From NCBI GenBank assembly GCA_948567375.1, contig OX419758.1, forward strand, positions 9,119,001 to 9,183,000: a DNA stretch of 64,000 nucleotides. Reading direction: 5' to 3'. Source of the DNA: Lunularia cruciata. Its lineage: Eukaryota > Streptophyta > Marchantiopsida > Lunulariales > Lunulariaceae. The position numbers and the translations under genes are program-made. Position 1 is the stretch's first letter. Each line of letters begins with the position of its first letter. Shown here piece by piece: positions 36,816 through 50,100 of the stretch. Under the pieces are notes generated by a model that was given only the letters and a program-made list of their open reading frames with translations, searched no databases and was not told the DNA's origin.

Positions 36816-37853
36816 GAGGGTGTTCATGGCTGGCTTTTACTGACAGAAGATCCGAATCCGTCCACAGATTTGCCGTCATCATCTCTACACCATGGGACGC
36901 GTTTGGGTTCCCTTGTCTGCCTGTCACATCCCCGGTACCCCGGTTACCACACCAGACAGTGGTCCGGTCAAAGTCTCTGCCCGTGGGTTTTGGAAACTAA
37001 TGATATCCTACATGTACTTTATGGTTGAGGTTCTCGAGTTCAATATATTCCCTATGAAGATCGGCACATTCTATCTCTTATAATGAGTACCAATTAATAT
37101 AATTATCTGGAATTACACATTTAATTTGTAAACTTTTCTGATTCCAGAGGCAATAGATTGCACCCACATCAACCTAACATTTTTCTTTCCTCCAGATCTT
37201 TTGAGCATCCCATAGTGTGGTGAATTCTCGTACCAAATTCCATTGTGGAGGTTATAGAAAAAGAAAAGTGTGCTTTCAAAGTGAAAAATAAAGTGTGCTT
37301 TTATGTATATTTGATATGTGCATCTCCATCTCCGATACTTGCTTGTCAAGATAATATTATCTTAAATACAATAAATATGAAAGTAATTATAGTTCACTAG
37401 ATCCATTGACAAAACAAATCGTGAACGCCCCACACATTATAGTAAGAAGGATGGGTTGACCTTATCAACCCGCACATGATTTACATTTAAGAGTTAAAAA
37501 TAGGCTAAAACCTGATAGTAAGGGAATGAATTTTTTTTTCTCTTACATCTAGAATACCAGAATTATATAAAAAAATGTCTACGTCTCCTTATAAGAGCAT
37601 CTAGAACCTTTGTGTGGTTTTTTTTCCTAACACTCATGTAAAATTTATTATATTCGAAAGTGAATAACGAAGAAGGAGAGGCATATATCAAATATTCATT
37701 AAACTTCGTTGCTCTAGATAAAGTAACTTGTGTCAGTTAAATATCTTTACGGAAAGTTGAACTAAAATCCCAAACCCTTATTAGTATATAAAAACAATAC
37801 ATTCTTATAACATGAAAAAAGGAATAGATCAACTAGCAAAAAATGTAAAGGAA

Positions 37854-38705
37854 GCTAAGACGCAAAGAATGGAGATATCTTCTACTTAAAAGATAAATCA
37901 TCTCTTATATGCACAATAGTATCTTTAAAAAAAACTTTCTTCCACCTCTATCACATGCATATCCAAGATGAGCTTCCTAATAACTATAAAACATTGAAAG
38001 CAAAGGTACTAATATATTTACAATTACCAAGAAACATCACATCTATTATTTCTATGTAGATAGTAAGCTTACACTTCAACACCAATTTAGAAGACGATGT
38101 CTTTCCAAAAGTTAAACCCCCTATCATATTTTCAAAAATCTTTCATTGAGTGATATCATCAAAGACTTCTATGTTCTTTATATCATACACTATATATTTT
38201 TCATCTCAAACTTGTTAAGAAAAAAATTAAAAAAATTGTATAAAATCAATTATCAAATAACACTAGACAAAAATAAATGTAAGCGTTGTTCTATGAACAA
38301 TAATTTAAACTTGTTATCTAATTGGAAGGCTAAGACGCAAAGAATGGAAAATATGTTCTACTTAAAAGACAAATCATCTCTTAAAGGCACAATAGTGTCT
38401 TGAGTTTTTCTTTTCTACCTTCCACCTCTATCACATGCATGTCCAAGATAGAGCCTCCTAATAATTATACGAAATTGAAAGCAGAAGTATTAATATATGT
38501 ACAACTACCTAAAAACATTATAGATATTATTTCTCTATAGATAGTAAGCTTATACTTTAACACGAATTCAGTAAAGATGTCTTTCCACAAGTTCAACACT
38601 TTATTATATTTTCAGAAAGATTTAATTTAACAACATCACCAAAAATTTCCATATTATTTATATCAGACACTAGATATTTTTTATCTCAAATTTATTAAAT
38701 AAATA
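37854..38705. repeat. two-copy direct duplication, period about 475 bp
   Basis: GCTAAGACGCAAAGAATGGA starts unit 1 at 37,854 and unit 2 at 38,329. The following ~375 bp align with scattered substitutions, including CCACCTCTATCACATGCAT and AGATAGTAAGCTTA. No coding potential. It may be a satellite seed or the two ends of a decayed element. Confidence 0.85.
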
Positions 38706-38709
38706 ATAA

Positions 38710-40375
38710 ATAACAAATATATAAATTAATGATCATATATCCACAGTGTCTTCTTTTATGAAAACACGCGCATTGGTGTTGCACCCACCCCAATGTCCTG
38801 TCCTTGATGTTAACCCTTGACACTACCCTCAAATTTCACTACTATGAGAAGTATGAGTTTCCTGCTTCAGTTCCTAAAAGATGTATCTTTAAGCCGAAAC
38901 GATGCAGATAGTGTGAGCCACAGTCGAGCCGAGGGTGATTTCTTTCTGGAGAGGAGAGCTTTTAGTACTGTCCTACGTCTTTGCGAATTTGCTAAAACCT
39001 GAGGGTGAAACTTTGTAAGCGTTGATCGACTCCTGTTTTGTTCCAGTACCAATCATATGGGGATTCTCTGACGAGTAACGAAGTCACGTACACCCTTCAT
39101 TTGAAAGTTGGAAGTTCATCAGTGATCAATCTATACAAGTGAGAAATCCGTAGTTGTGCAGTCTTGCAGCTGGTAATATGTATAATCATTATACTATTTC
39201 TTGCCCCAGTAGAGTTTCATCCCCGTCCGAGGGCACGATTAATTGCGTTGTACGTCTTCAAATCCTGGTCGCCCCTGATTTGAAGTGTTGAATGTAAACC
39301 CTGTAGAATTCAGTGTATCCATCGCCATAGATATATGTAGCTCTGCTGGCATCGAGTTTTCCTTATGTCTTGCGCTTCTGCTTTGAATTGTCAAGCCTCT
39401 GTGCATCAATTTTATTCCCTCAGATAGATCTGCCATGATGAAGACAAACCGGTGTGTAAACCCCAGTAAAATAAAGACAAATGTCAACTTTCAGAACCGC
39501 TAGATCTAGAGGATCGGTCAGAGGAGAATTACACACTAGTGGATTTTCTATTTTTGTATTTTTATTTTTATATTTAATTTTTTATATTGCGAGTGGTCCT
39601 TTCTTTTAAATTATCAGTGTCAGATCTTTTGATCTACACGGCCACTGCTGTGAAAATGTTCAATTCAAAAGCATGTAAACATAGTCGATCTTGTTTCTGA
39701 ATAGGAAATATAACTTATCAAGACAAAAAATAGCATACCAAACTTCCATCAAAGGACAATTCGTTGCCTCATTGGCAGCTGCTGTGGGATCAAGCCGAAT
39801 GCATGCTATAGCTTGACACGTTAGTTGCTTAAGAGAGAAACATACCTCATATTATTTAACAAAAGATGTATCAAATATTACTTGAAAATCCTCAAGAAGA
39901 ATAAAATAATTTCAATAAATTTTTTTTAATATAAATTACTCTTCCAAAAATCAGGTTCAAAAGGAAATATAGTAAAATCTCTAAAATGATAACATACACA
40001 AAATAGCCAAACTTACTTACGTCGGTTAAAACGTACATGAGGTTATAGGTGGTTCACGTGAATCCTGTCTTTATACAGTTAATCTTCGTTTACTGCCAGT
40101 CCCTCTCTTCTGCCACGTTCACACCACGACTGCCGTCCGAAGGGAGCATTTGGTGCACTATCCAGCAGAGTCGTCCACGTGGTGAAACCTCATTGAGTGT
40201 GTCCTATCACTAAAGGGTTTAGCTTTTCCACATCTCACGTGGCGATAAAGGTATCATACTTGTACTCATGCAATGTCGTGCTAAAAGGCAGCTCATTTGT
40301 CGTGTAGCTGAAACTCGTTTAGACATGCGAGAGAAGTGCATTTCATTCAGGTCGGAAAAGGGTTTTAGGGCTGAT
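38710..40375. other. intergenic region, no gene seen
   Basis: Short frames only. It ends where homology to the non-LTR elements begins. No unambiguous target-site duplication could be matched with the 3' side of that element. Confidence 0.5.
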
Positions 40376-40852
40376 GGCTGCGGGAGGAGCTGCGGGGAGA
40401 GTGTGGAGACGAGAGAGGAGAGGGAGAGACGTGAGACGATTTTGATAAAATCTGAGTGCTCTCTAGCATGTAGCCTTCGAGTGAATAGACTATTCTCTTC
40501 GTTTTTCAATTCCGGTTCCATTGGCACCTAGATTGAAGACTATGGAGAATGGAGTAGAAAGTTATGAAGTTTTTTAGTTTTTTTTAGGGTTGAGAGTGAT
40601 TATTATACATTGAGAGTGATGGGTTGTGAATTTTCATTTCTAATCTCTGGGTTTTCATGATTAAGTTCTATGGGAATTTAATTTGAAAATTTTGGAGATG
40701 GAAATTGAAAGTTATGAAAGTTTATAGATTTTAGGGTTGTGAGAGAAATTGTTTTCTTATGTGAGTTGGGATGTGAGGGGTTGTGGTTTTGCAGATATGG
40801 GGAGATATGGAGAGGAGTATCATGTGTTACTATCATTATTCTTGTGCTAGCC

Positions 40853-43800
40853 ATGGCTACACTTTCCCATGTGGGGTCGCCTAGAGCGGGTCGGGATACA
40901 CCATGCCCGGTGTGTCACTGACGCTTTACCTCGCAAGGGGTAAAGACCCATGTGGGAAGGATGCACAAGGACTATGATTGGACCACTTGGGATGCCCACG
41001 TGAGACAAGCGACCACATCGACAGCAGTGACACTCGAGATTACGCACGCTTCTTCTATACCTTCGTTGATCGTTCCAGGGATACCGATCGAGTCGTGGGA
41101 GTGGTTAGCTTCTCAGGCGGGTTGCATTTTGGGGTTATTTGAGACTAGTTTTCCATGTCCACGTCTATTCCATAGGCTACCCCGCACACTCCATGATGAG
41201 GCTAGACAGGCTTTTCGCCTACCACTGGATCGTTTGGCACGTGATCCCTTGGACGAGTTAGCGTGGTTCCTATTCCTCCTACTCCCTCGATGGTGTCTTC
41301 GTTATGCTAGAGGGGGACGTGCGGGGCATAGAGAGGTGGCGGCTAGATTTCGTCGATTCCGAGCGGGGGATTGGGCAGCCCTTCAGGAGGAGTCTGTTAG
41401 GGCTACACGATTTAGGAGACAGACATCGCCACAGGATACCATAGATTCCACTCGATTACGACGATGTAGGACATTGGGTCAGGCGGGAGAGTTTAGTAGA
41501 GCAGCACGAGCGCTACACCCTCTGTCTATAGCGAGTCCTACTGATGAGACCATCTCTTCCCTACGCTCATTGCATCCTATAGCAGTAGAGGGACTACCAC
41601 TAGAGGTCTTAGATTATCAGCCTGAGCAGCCTTTATGTCTTGATAGGTCGCTATTTGCACAAGCATTGTGCACTGCCCCTCGCCTTTCCTCAGGAGGCTT
41701 GTCAGGGATGGTTTATGAGCACCTTAGAGATTGCTTCCAGGCAGATGATCCTTCTAGTGGTTTTACCGAGTTGTTTCAGGTGGCTGCAGCAGTAGCGAGA
41801 GGAGATATTCCTATGTCTGTTAGTCGGGTCTTAGGTGCTAGTCGACTTCTCGCGATCGAGAAGGACACGGGAGGCATTAGACCGATCGCTATTGGAGAGA
41901 TCTTTTTGCGTTTGGTCAGTCGTACCATTGTCCTTCAGCATCGTTCTCACTTTCGACAGCACCTTAGTCCACATCAGTTTGGAGTAGCTACACCTGGAGG
42001 ATGTGAGGCTATATCTCTAGGCATTAGAGCACTCCTAGATATCCATCCGGAGTGGGTCGTCCTACAGGTGGACGTTGAGAACGCTTTTAATAGCGTCTCA
42101 CGTGCATCCATCTTTAGAGAGCTTAGGGAGGCTAGTGGATCCTTGGCGAGTCTCATTCTTTTTGTGCGGTCTTTTTATGGCTCTCCTGCTTCCCTTTACT
42201 ACCAGCATGGTGGTTCACAGGAGGGAGTCACCGTCTTGGAGTCAGCTGTTGGTACACGTCAGGGAGATCCTTTGGGGGGGCCCTTATTTGCCATGGCTCA
42301 CTTTAGAGCTCTCCTGTCTACTACTTTGGCCATGCCAGGTTGTGTATTTCCATCCTTGGCAGATGATACACACATCGTAGGCCCTGTAGATCAGATTAGG
42401 CAGGCCTTTGACTACTTGACTACCGAGCTACATCTAGTAGGCTTGAGAGTCAAGGTGTCAAAGTGTAGGGCATGGTCCCCTTTAGGTATCCCTCCCCACC
42501 TTGAGCTTCCAGAGGGGTGTATCACATCCACAGAGGGACTTCGTGTTCTTGGAGTGCCAGTAGGATCGGAGGATTTTGTCACACGCTTCTTGGACGCTGC
42601 TCTTGCAGAGGATGTTCTCCATGTGGATGACCTTCCATTACTAGGAGATCCGCAGGTGGCATTTGGTATACTCTCTTCCAGTATTGCTCGTCGACCATCC
42701 TACCTCATCCGTACAGTTCCCCCCTCATCGTCCTTCCTATCACGTCTGAGAGCATTTGATAGGAGGATTATGGGAGTCTTTGGTGATATTATTGGACCAG
42801 GGACTTTTGAGTGTGTGACAGGGGATTTGGCACGTAGACAGACGGCTGTACCGATCTCATGTGGTGGGGTTGGCTTGCTTTCTATGGAGGAGATGGCACC
42901 TATAGCGTTTTTGGGTAGTTGGGCTCTCTCGGCACCCCTACTTGCATCTCGTTTTGTGGTTGCTGATAGGCCGGTTTTGGAGACTTATGTGACAGAGGTG
43001 GAGGGAGGATCCTTTTCTCTCCAGGTGTTATTGCGGCAGACGAGAGATAGTCTATCTTCACGAGCACGAGAGGGTTTTCCACCGTTTGCTTCACTATCGT
43101 CAGATTGGACTAGAGGTCTACAGTCTTCCTTGATGGAGCGACAGTGTGAGCATACGCTACATTCTCTCTTATTTGACTCGTCCATTCCTCAGGCTACTAG
43201 AGCACGTCTACGCTCTTGCTCCGGCAAGGGTGCAGGCTCGTGGATCCTAGCTCGACCATGCATTAGGGCTTTCCGACTCGCACCGGCTACTTTCTCTACA
43301 GCGATGAGGTTTCGCCTAGGTTTGGTCCACCCATCTGCATCTTCACTACTCACTTGTGAGTGTGGTTCTACACTAGATGCAGCGGCGGTCCACATGACAC
43401 GGTGTCCTTTTGGAGGACAGAGGATAGCTACCCATGATGCCATTAGAGACATAGTGTTTGCTATGGCACGAGAGAGTGGATACTTGGCTTGGAGGGAGCG
43501 TTCGTATGCATTGCAGACGACACGGGTCAGGGCAGACTTATACTTGGTCCGAGATGATCAGGTGACAGTAGCGGATGTCGTGGTGACGGACCCTACGCGA
43601 GATACAGTTTCGGAGGGAGTGATTACCCATCCCCCTGGATGGGCGGCGAGTGCAGCAGCAGGTCGCAAGGTCTCCAAGTACAGGGGCATGCAGCGAGGTC
43701 ACCTCTTTGTTCCTCTAGCCTTGGAGTTATATGGAGCAATGGACACGGCATTTGACACATTTGTCAAGGAGTGCGCGAGGGCTTATCATGTTAGGCGGCA

Positions 43801-44020
43801 GGGGGTACCACTCTCACTCTCATACTTTGTAGCTTACTTTAGACAGCGTGTATCCATTGCTCTACAGAGGGCAGTGGCTGGTGCAATCCATAGGAGAGCA
43901 ATCACATTAGGTGATGTTTCTTCGGATGCTCCAGTTGTGTGTAGACCGTACGACTTGCATAGCTCGGATATCTTAGGTGCGGTAGGGCAGATTTCTCATA
44001 CAGACTCTATTGGGGCTTAG
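40853..44020 (+). CDS. non-LTR retrotransposon polyprotein: zinc finger, reverse transcriptase, restriction-like endonuclease
   Basis: ATG 40,853 has a strong context (GCCATGGCT). The frame is open to TAG 44,018-44,020 except for TGA at codon 23 (40,919). A CCHH finger (CPVC-x11-H-x4-H) spans that stop. Reverse-transcriptase motifs follow: DTGGIRPIAIGEIFLRL, VDVENAFNS (motif A), GTRQGDPLGGPLF (motif B), LADDTHIVG (motif C), GLRVKVSKC and LRVLGVPVGS. The C-terminus has a C-x-C-x9-H-x3-C knuckle, then RADLYLV, VADVVVTDP and RKVSKYRG, which fit the D/D/K residues of the restriction-like endonuclease. It would nick target DNA and prime reverse transcription there. If the TGA is not read through, translation could begin at ATG 40,961, losing the finger. 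No other stop interrupts about 1,020 codons. Confidence 0.85.
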
Positions 44021-44103
44021 CCCCATGTTACCTTTTTTGTCTCTCCCTTGTACGGCTTGATGGGGTCTTCCCATCCTTCATTTTTCCTACGCGGTCGCCT
44101 TTT
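44011..44103 (+). promoter_or_regulatory. structured 3' tail of the non-LTR element
   Basis: Two hairpins are visible. TGGGGC-TTA-GCCCCA (44,011-44,025) contains the stop codon TAG. GATGGG-GTCTT-CCCATC lies at 44,059-44,075. Both are kept in the copy at 35,796. In this class the 3' RNA structure is what the reverse transcriptase recognises, so this is the likely template-recognition signal. Confidence 0.6.
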
Positions 44104-47100
44104 CTAAAGAAAAGTGCCCCTTTGAAGATAGATCCATTTGTTTTCTTGGGCAGATTGTGCCAATAATTTTCCACGAAAATGATTGGTATAACATAACTTA
44201 TACATAACTTATGCGTATGTAAATGGTTCATGAAAGATTAGAAGAGAAGAGTTGGAAGATTTGGAGAGGTGGGAAGAAGGTTCAACTGGACAATGAGATC
44301 TCCTTATGAAGAAATGATGAGTATTACAAACTTAGAACTGGACTTGTTGATCATCCATCAACATCATATTCGGTTTAGATGAGAGGATCGTTTTGGCTGA
44401 TACCAAGAGATTCTGAAGGTTTTAATACAATGCCCTCCCAACCCAGAAAATATGGATGTGAAGAGAACATTAAAACCAAATCTTCTTTTTAAAATCAAAA
44501 CCTCTCTCTTCTCGGACATAGATGATTGTTTCTTGCAAATCCTGAAATCTGAAATCTCTATTCGAGTGAAGTCAATGTGTTGCTTTTCTTTCTGGAGAAG
44601 CTTTTGTTTATTATGACATCTCAATCTACACATTTTGGATGAAAAATGAAAGAAACTCTAACCCACATAGAATAACAAGAATGGATGGAAACATATAAGA
44701 CAAAAAAGAGAGAGAGAGAGAGAGTAAAACGTAAAATTTAAACAAAATCTAGTTCTAAACCCCATCTTTGCCTCATAAGAGACCTCACATTCATGGGGCT
44801 AAGCCTTATTTTGGATGTGAGTTTTCTTATGTCACATGTCATACAAAGGACAAGTTTGGAAAAAGTCTTTTACACTGGAAACTAGTCTCCAACTTGGTTG
44901 CTTTGGGTGAAACTAGGCACTTCAGCTTATGGTTTTTGACTGTAAAGGATGGGTTCCTAGGTGGTGACAGGATATAAAAACCAAAGGGGCTGATCATATA
45001 AGCAAAGAACAAAACTAAAAAGAAGAAGTAAATGACGGTTGTGACAAGAGCCTTCACTGGCCATGCTATTGCAAGAGCTATAGAGAGAGACACTGTCTTA
45101 CACGAACACACTGGAAAAAGAGAATATTCTGTCGAGATGCTGTAACTTAATACTTAATTGTATGTGAAACTGCATGTAATTATAGTTATTTACATGTATC
45201 ACTTTGTATTTGCACGAGTGCACGGGGAAGTGGGGGATCTTCTTGTTTGGCAAACAAATCTTCAGAAGTAGGAGCAAGTTTTGAATATCTATGAAACTCA
45301 ATCTGTGGAGAATTCTTCAGCTTGGGAGAGTTGTCTCCTAAGCTTAGGCTAGGAGTAGTTAGTTTCAATCCAAGACGATAGAAATAACATACACATACAA
45401 TTATTATTTTTTAGCTTTGGATTGCATAGAAAAGAAAAGAAAAGAACAGAATTGAATTATGTTACAGTAGTAAATGTGTAGTACGTATATATAAAGTATA
45501 GAAGACCAAAATTTGATATAGTAGGTAGTGAAAATGAATAAAATGAATATCAAGATTAAAATAGAACATAACTCTAGATAATGGACATAGCTCGAGGTTA
45601 TATAATTATATTTGGGATAGATATAGTTTATTTAAATTTTTTTGATCAAAACTTTTCAATCAAGCTAACTTGGTTAAGTCATTCAATATCTAGGAAGGTT
45701 ATTCAGCATTTTATAACCCAATTTTATAATAAAATTCCCTAATATCTCCTTAACTTTCTTGATCTTTCTTAAAACTCCCCAAATATTGTCTACATAATTT
45801 TCTATGAAACTTGCTAAATATTCATTGGAAATATATTCTAGAAAACTTAAAGAGAATTTATATAGTTATTACACAGATATATCATATAAATAAAATAATA
45901 TTATTAGAATACACGTAGCCAGACATAGTATCTGGTGGTGAAAATTAGCTTGGTAATATTTAGAAAGATGTTGTGTACAATGAGCTACGAAGATCATACA
46001 GAGGTGTCATAAAAAGAGTAATTCTACTAATAAAGCAGAAGTAAAAAATAATCAAAAAACTTTAGAGGCCATTTTGAAGACCTGAACGGATGAATTAGAC
46101 CTAGAAAATAGAAAGACTCCCTGCCTCAAGAAAGAAAAGGCTTTCCTTCTCGCCCAAGGTATCTCACCCATGAGATACCCTTGAGATACCTTGCTTCCCA
46201 ATGGTATCTCACCCATGAGATTCTGACTCCCTACAAGAAGATTCTCTAAACATTCCCTTTGGTCAAACCCATTTGACCATTTAGATAGGACAAGGATTGA
46301 CATGTCACTCATCCAAATAACTAATCCAAGGATGGAGCTCGCCGACAGGTCACCAATCCATATCTCTGATCCAAAGGTGTAACTTCCTTTGAGATAATCC
46401 TCTTTGCTATATAATAAAGAGAAAATGCTCCTTTGGAATATCGGAGTATTGAGTGTGAAATTGTCTTTTCTCTCTTGTATTTCTTTCCGATAGTTCTCTT
46501 GTAAGGGGGATTACAATGACACATTCAAACAATTGCAATGTAGTGAACTTTTCAGTGACACTGATTTGGTCAAAGTAGATGTGCAATCATAACTTCGGTT
46601 GATGCTTGCTAAACAGAAGCATTCACTTGCGAATGCAAAGTAGATTTGAACTTCAATGTGTGAAGATTGTGCATTGTGTGCAGTATATATGTTTCAAATA
46701 GGATAAATTAATCATTCGCTTTTTAATACAAGTCTTAAGGAAGCTAAATACTTCAATTACAATGATGTCGAAAATTTATCTTCCATATACTCCTACTACT
46801 CAAAATAATTTGAAAGACAAGCAGTTGAAAGTGCATCCAATGGTAGCTTGACAAACTGAAAACTCAAATGTACTTGTGGTCAGGTCTCCCTCACTGAACT
46901 TGCCAAACGTACTCTGACCTATGTGATCTAACTTACTTAACTAGAAGAATCGACACTTCTTCGCCACATGAATGATTGGAACAATCGACATATTCGTTTC
47001 TCTAGAAGAGAAGATAAATCTTGAGGACAATTTGGCTTTCTGATACCATCAGATTACAAGGGTTACAGATATGGTAGACAAGGTGAGATTAATCATGAAA

Positions 47101-47177
47101 GAATCAACGTGTACATTGGTATGGAAGACGAAGAAGTTCGTCAACTTCTTGGATCCCAATGGTACAAGTATTTAAAA
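44104..47177. other. intergenic region, no gene seen
   Basis: It holds a GA microsatellite near 44,707-44,724 and the dispersed repeat at 46,055-46,500. Its right end should include the 3' untranslated region of the dynein gene. Short frames have no recognisable motifs. Confidence 0.55.
46055..46500 (-). repeat. dispersed LTR-like repeat (copy 2)
   Basis: On the minus strand it aligns in order with 17,335-17,765. It includes CTCTTTATTATATAG and an internal pair of GGTATCTCACCCATGAGA phrases absent from the other copy. Non-coding; probably a solo LTR. Confidence 0.65.
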
Positions 47178-50100
47178 CTAGTAATTTAGGGCAGTGAAAA
47201 GTCCGACTCCTCGGTTGATCCACCAGGCCGGTGGCTTGTCAGATTTAAGCTCCAAATACATCACAAAATTCGTGGAATGGCCGGTGGTTGAGAGTGTTCC
47301 TGAACAGACATAGCCAAAGGTATTTCAAACTAAGGAAGCACAAGAGTTTAGGAGTTTTAGCCCATGTCACAAATATTGGAGTAAATATGCAGATATAGAG
47401 TACGATAAGAATCTCTGTTGGTGATTCAAACCCTGATTTACTTTGGTAGTTCTAGTCTGGACAAACTCCCTACACTGTTGCTACGCGTTCTCCATGCAAC
47501 GGTCAACATCGCAAGAAATTAGCATACTACTTGGTGGTACTAATGTGTGTCAACTGAGCTATGTGCATGTGTTCTGAGTTGCATGAAAGTTGATTCTGTT
47601 TTAGCCTCATGTTCTAGCTTGGTCTGATTGGTCTCACCAGCTCGCAAGAGAGTTTTGTATACGGGGCACATATATATTCCTGATGAAGGTGGTACTCTAT
47701 GCTGCACAGGCTTGAGCCATATGATGGGACAGTCTGTGAAAAGTTCCTTCGGTCTCGACTCTGTTAATTTGTGATTTTGATAATCCCAGCGGGCTCCTTC
47801 GAGATATAATCCTCTAATATAGCAGCCACTTTCAGGTGGTTTGGTCTGCGTTTTAACTGTCTGCCCGTCTACCGCCTCATAATCAAAGCTTACAGTATCA
47901 ATTGCCATCTTATGTTTTCGAGCAAAATTTTGTAGGGTGCCGGTCAGAAAAGCCTGCATGCAATAACAGCATCCAGTGAGGCCTTCAAGTCCTTTACTCA
48001 CTATGGAGCGTTACGCGAAATGAATAAGTTGGTCTGTCTCGCTGAACAATAAACGTTTCAGATTGCGATGTGCAGTGATAAAATGAAAGAGGTCAGCCCA
48101 GGACATGACATGACATAAGTGGATTGAGTCTCGTTGTGTTTCATGTAGGAATAGTTTCCATACAGTATGTATTATTTTTCATGTAATCTTTATAACGAGG
48201 ACCAAATGATACAGATGTTACACAGACCAGGAATCAGTAGGATCGGCTACTATTTTATACCTGTGGGAAGAAGAAACCAGAAATCCAAATTACAGCTGGT
48301 ACTCCTTGGGCGATCCAGGTAGATATGAACTTGCATCTCTCCAGCAAGTCATCTATCCACACCGCAAGAGGCTTCAAAGATGGATAAGCTTTACCTTGCC
48401 ATATTTCTGGAACCTACAATGGCCATAGCCTTTCAGTTCTCAAGTTGACGGATACCCTTGCGCTATAGAGACCAGCAAAATATGGATTGATACGGCAAGT
48501 CACAAATTTTGTATGAGAATCAGATTTTATTTGCCAGTCTTGTTCTTATTTGCTGCAGCTCGATTAAGACACACTGCTTACTTTCACGAGAAGAATGCAA
48601 AGCCAAAAGTACAACGATAAGAAGTACATACCATTATTAACCAATCCTCTTTAGCATATCAAAGTAAATTGATTTCAGACTTGAACGACTTCCTATGCCT
48701 AAGCCAGAAGTGCAGGTCTTACTAGATTCAAGAAAATGTTGTTGCAGAGCATTTCCAGATCAGGAGACATAACAACCAAGCCCTTAAGGGCTTTGAGCGC
48801 ATCCTGCAAAGATCGCTTCATGACGCTCAGAAGTCCGTTGTATCGGATGCACTCCTGTGTCAAAACTGTGTTCATACTTTCATTATACATTGTGGGAAAC
48901 TTCTGAAGAACCACTTCCACGTCATAAACTGGTGGCACCACTTCCAACATCTCTTTGCATTTCTTCTCGATAATGTCTTCACGAGACATTCCAGTAGCGG
49001 AGGCGCTTTCTCGGGGCTGGAGTGTCAAAACTGTACCATACAAGTCGTTGGACTCGTTCTGGTCACAAGTGATATCTGCATTCTCGTGGAGACCAAAAAT
49101 CTCTGGCTTCGGTGCAAGAGGAATTTCTCTGCAGTAAGTCAAAAAGGCGTTCACATTGCTTGCGTCTGGTACACAAAATACACCAGACTCACTAAATTTG
49201 TAGCCTTTTTGAGTGCATACCTGAAAAATGATTGAAAAGCTAGTCAGTGCAAGAACTGAGATCGTAACAACAGGTCATCTACGGTGGAGAATTTCCAGCC
49301 AGACGTAACCAGGTGTGCGATGTGAATGATAGAGTTTTAACCAGTTAATTCGGTTCTCTTGACACTGCGACGACTCTACACTCCTTTGCGAGTATGGTGA
49401 GAGTCTACTGCTTGATGCTTCAAATTACTCAATCATCCATGGTAAAATTTGTGAGAAAATGAAATGAGTAGTATGTACTCAATTGGTTGAACTAGTGATA
49501 ATCCCAGAACTGGGATTATATAAGTACATGAGTATACTCTTAGAGCACACCTTTGCATCTACAGTGTGAAATGTGGAACTCATTGTCAAACGTGTAACTG
49601 CTCTTAACTTAACTCTAAGGTGTTCACATGTAACTCATGTGAACAGTAGTCATGCGTGAACAGGAACTAACATGTCTCATTACAAATCTAACAAAATTAA
49701 GGCGTGAGATATTTAAGAGCTTCACAAGACAGAGAAACCTCGCAGAAACTTCATTAGGAAGACCCAAGGAGTGAACTTCTCATCACACAGAAAGTTTGTG
49801 AACCTGTGGCACCATAGAGCTTACAAAGACAGACTATACCTGACATTGTGCGCATGAATACATACATAGAAGTCATGTTTCATGTGGACAAGGTCAGGTG
49901 TGATTTATTTCAGACCGTCATCAGGCATTACAAACTTTGCAGCATCTTGCTGACAAATAACCAAGACATAAACTTCTCATCACCCTGAGAGTTTCTGTGA
50001 CACCATAGTGCATAGACTTATGCATATTCATTTGTCCATTCACGGATCTAAAATACGACACTGTATAACATAAGTGAATCAAAACATGGATAATGCGCAA

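Larger units (their letters stand above)
40376..44103 (+). mobile_element. nearly intact RLE-type non-LTR retrotransposon
   Basis: The 5' boundary is where homology to 20,941 starts (GAGCTGCGGGGAGAGTGT region). The 3' boundary is the shared TACGCGGTCGCC terminus. It contains a ~475-bp leader, one long coding frame and a ~85-bp structured tail, with no poly(A) at the junction. The layout of one ORF, N-terminal CCHH finger, central reverse transcriptase and C-terminal PD-(D/E)XK endonuclease is that of the R2/CRE/HERO/NeSL-like group, not plant L1 or RTE elements. Its clade cannot be fixed by eye. Confidence 0.88.

Noticed and set aside
40219-40531. opposed 87- and 102-codon frames
   Set aside because: They straddle the 5' edge of the non-LTR element and have no motif.
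43189-43452. minus-strand frame inside the non-LTR element
   Set aside because: Antisense shadow of the endonuclease domain; the same shadow appears in the decayed copy.
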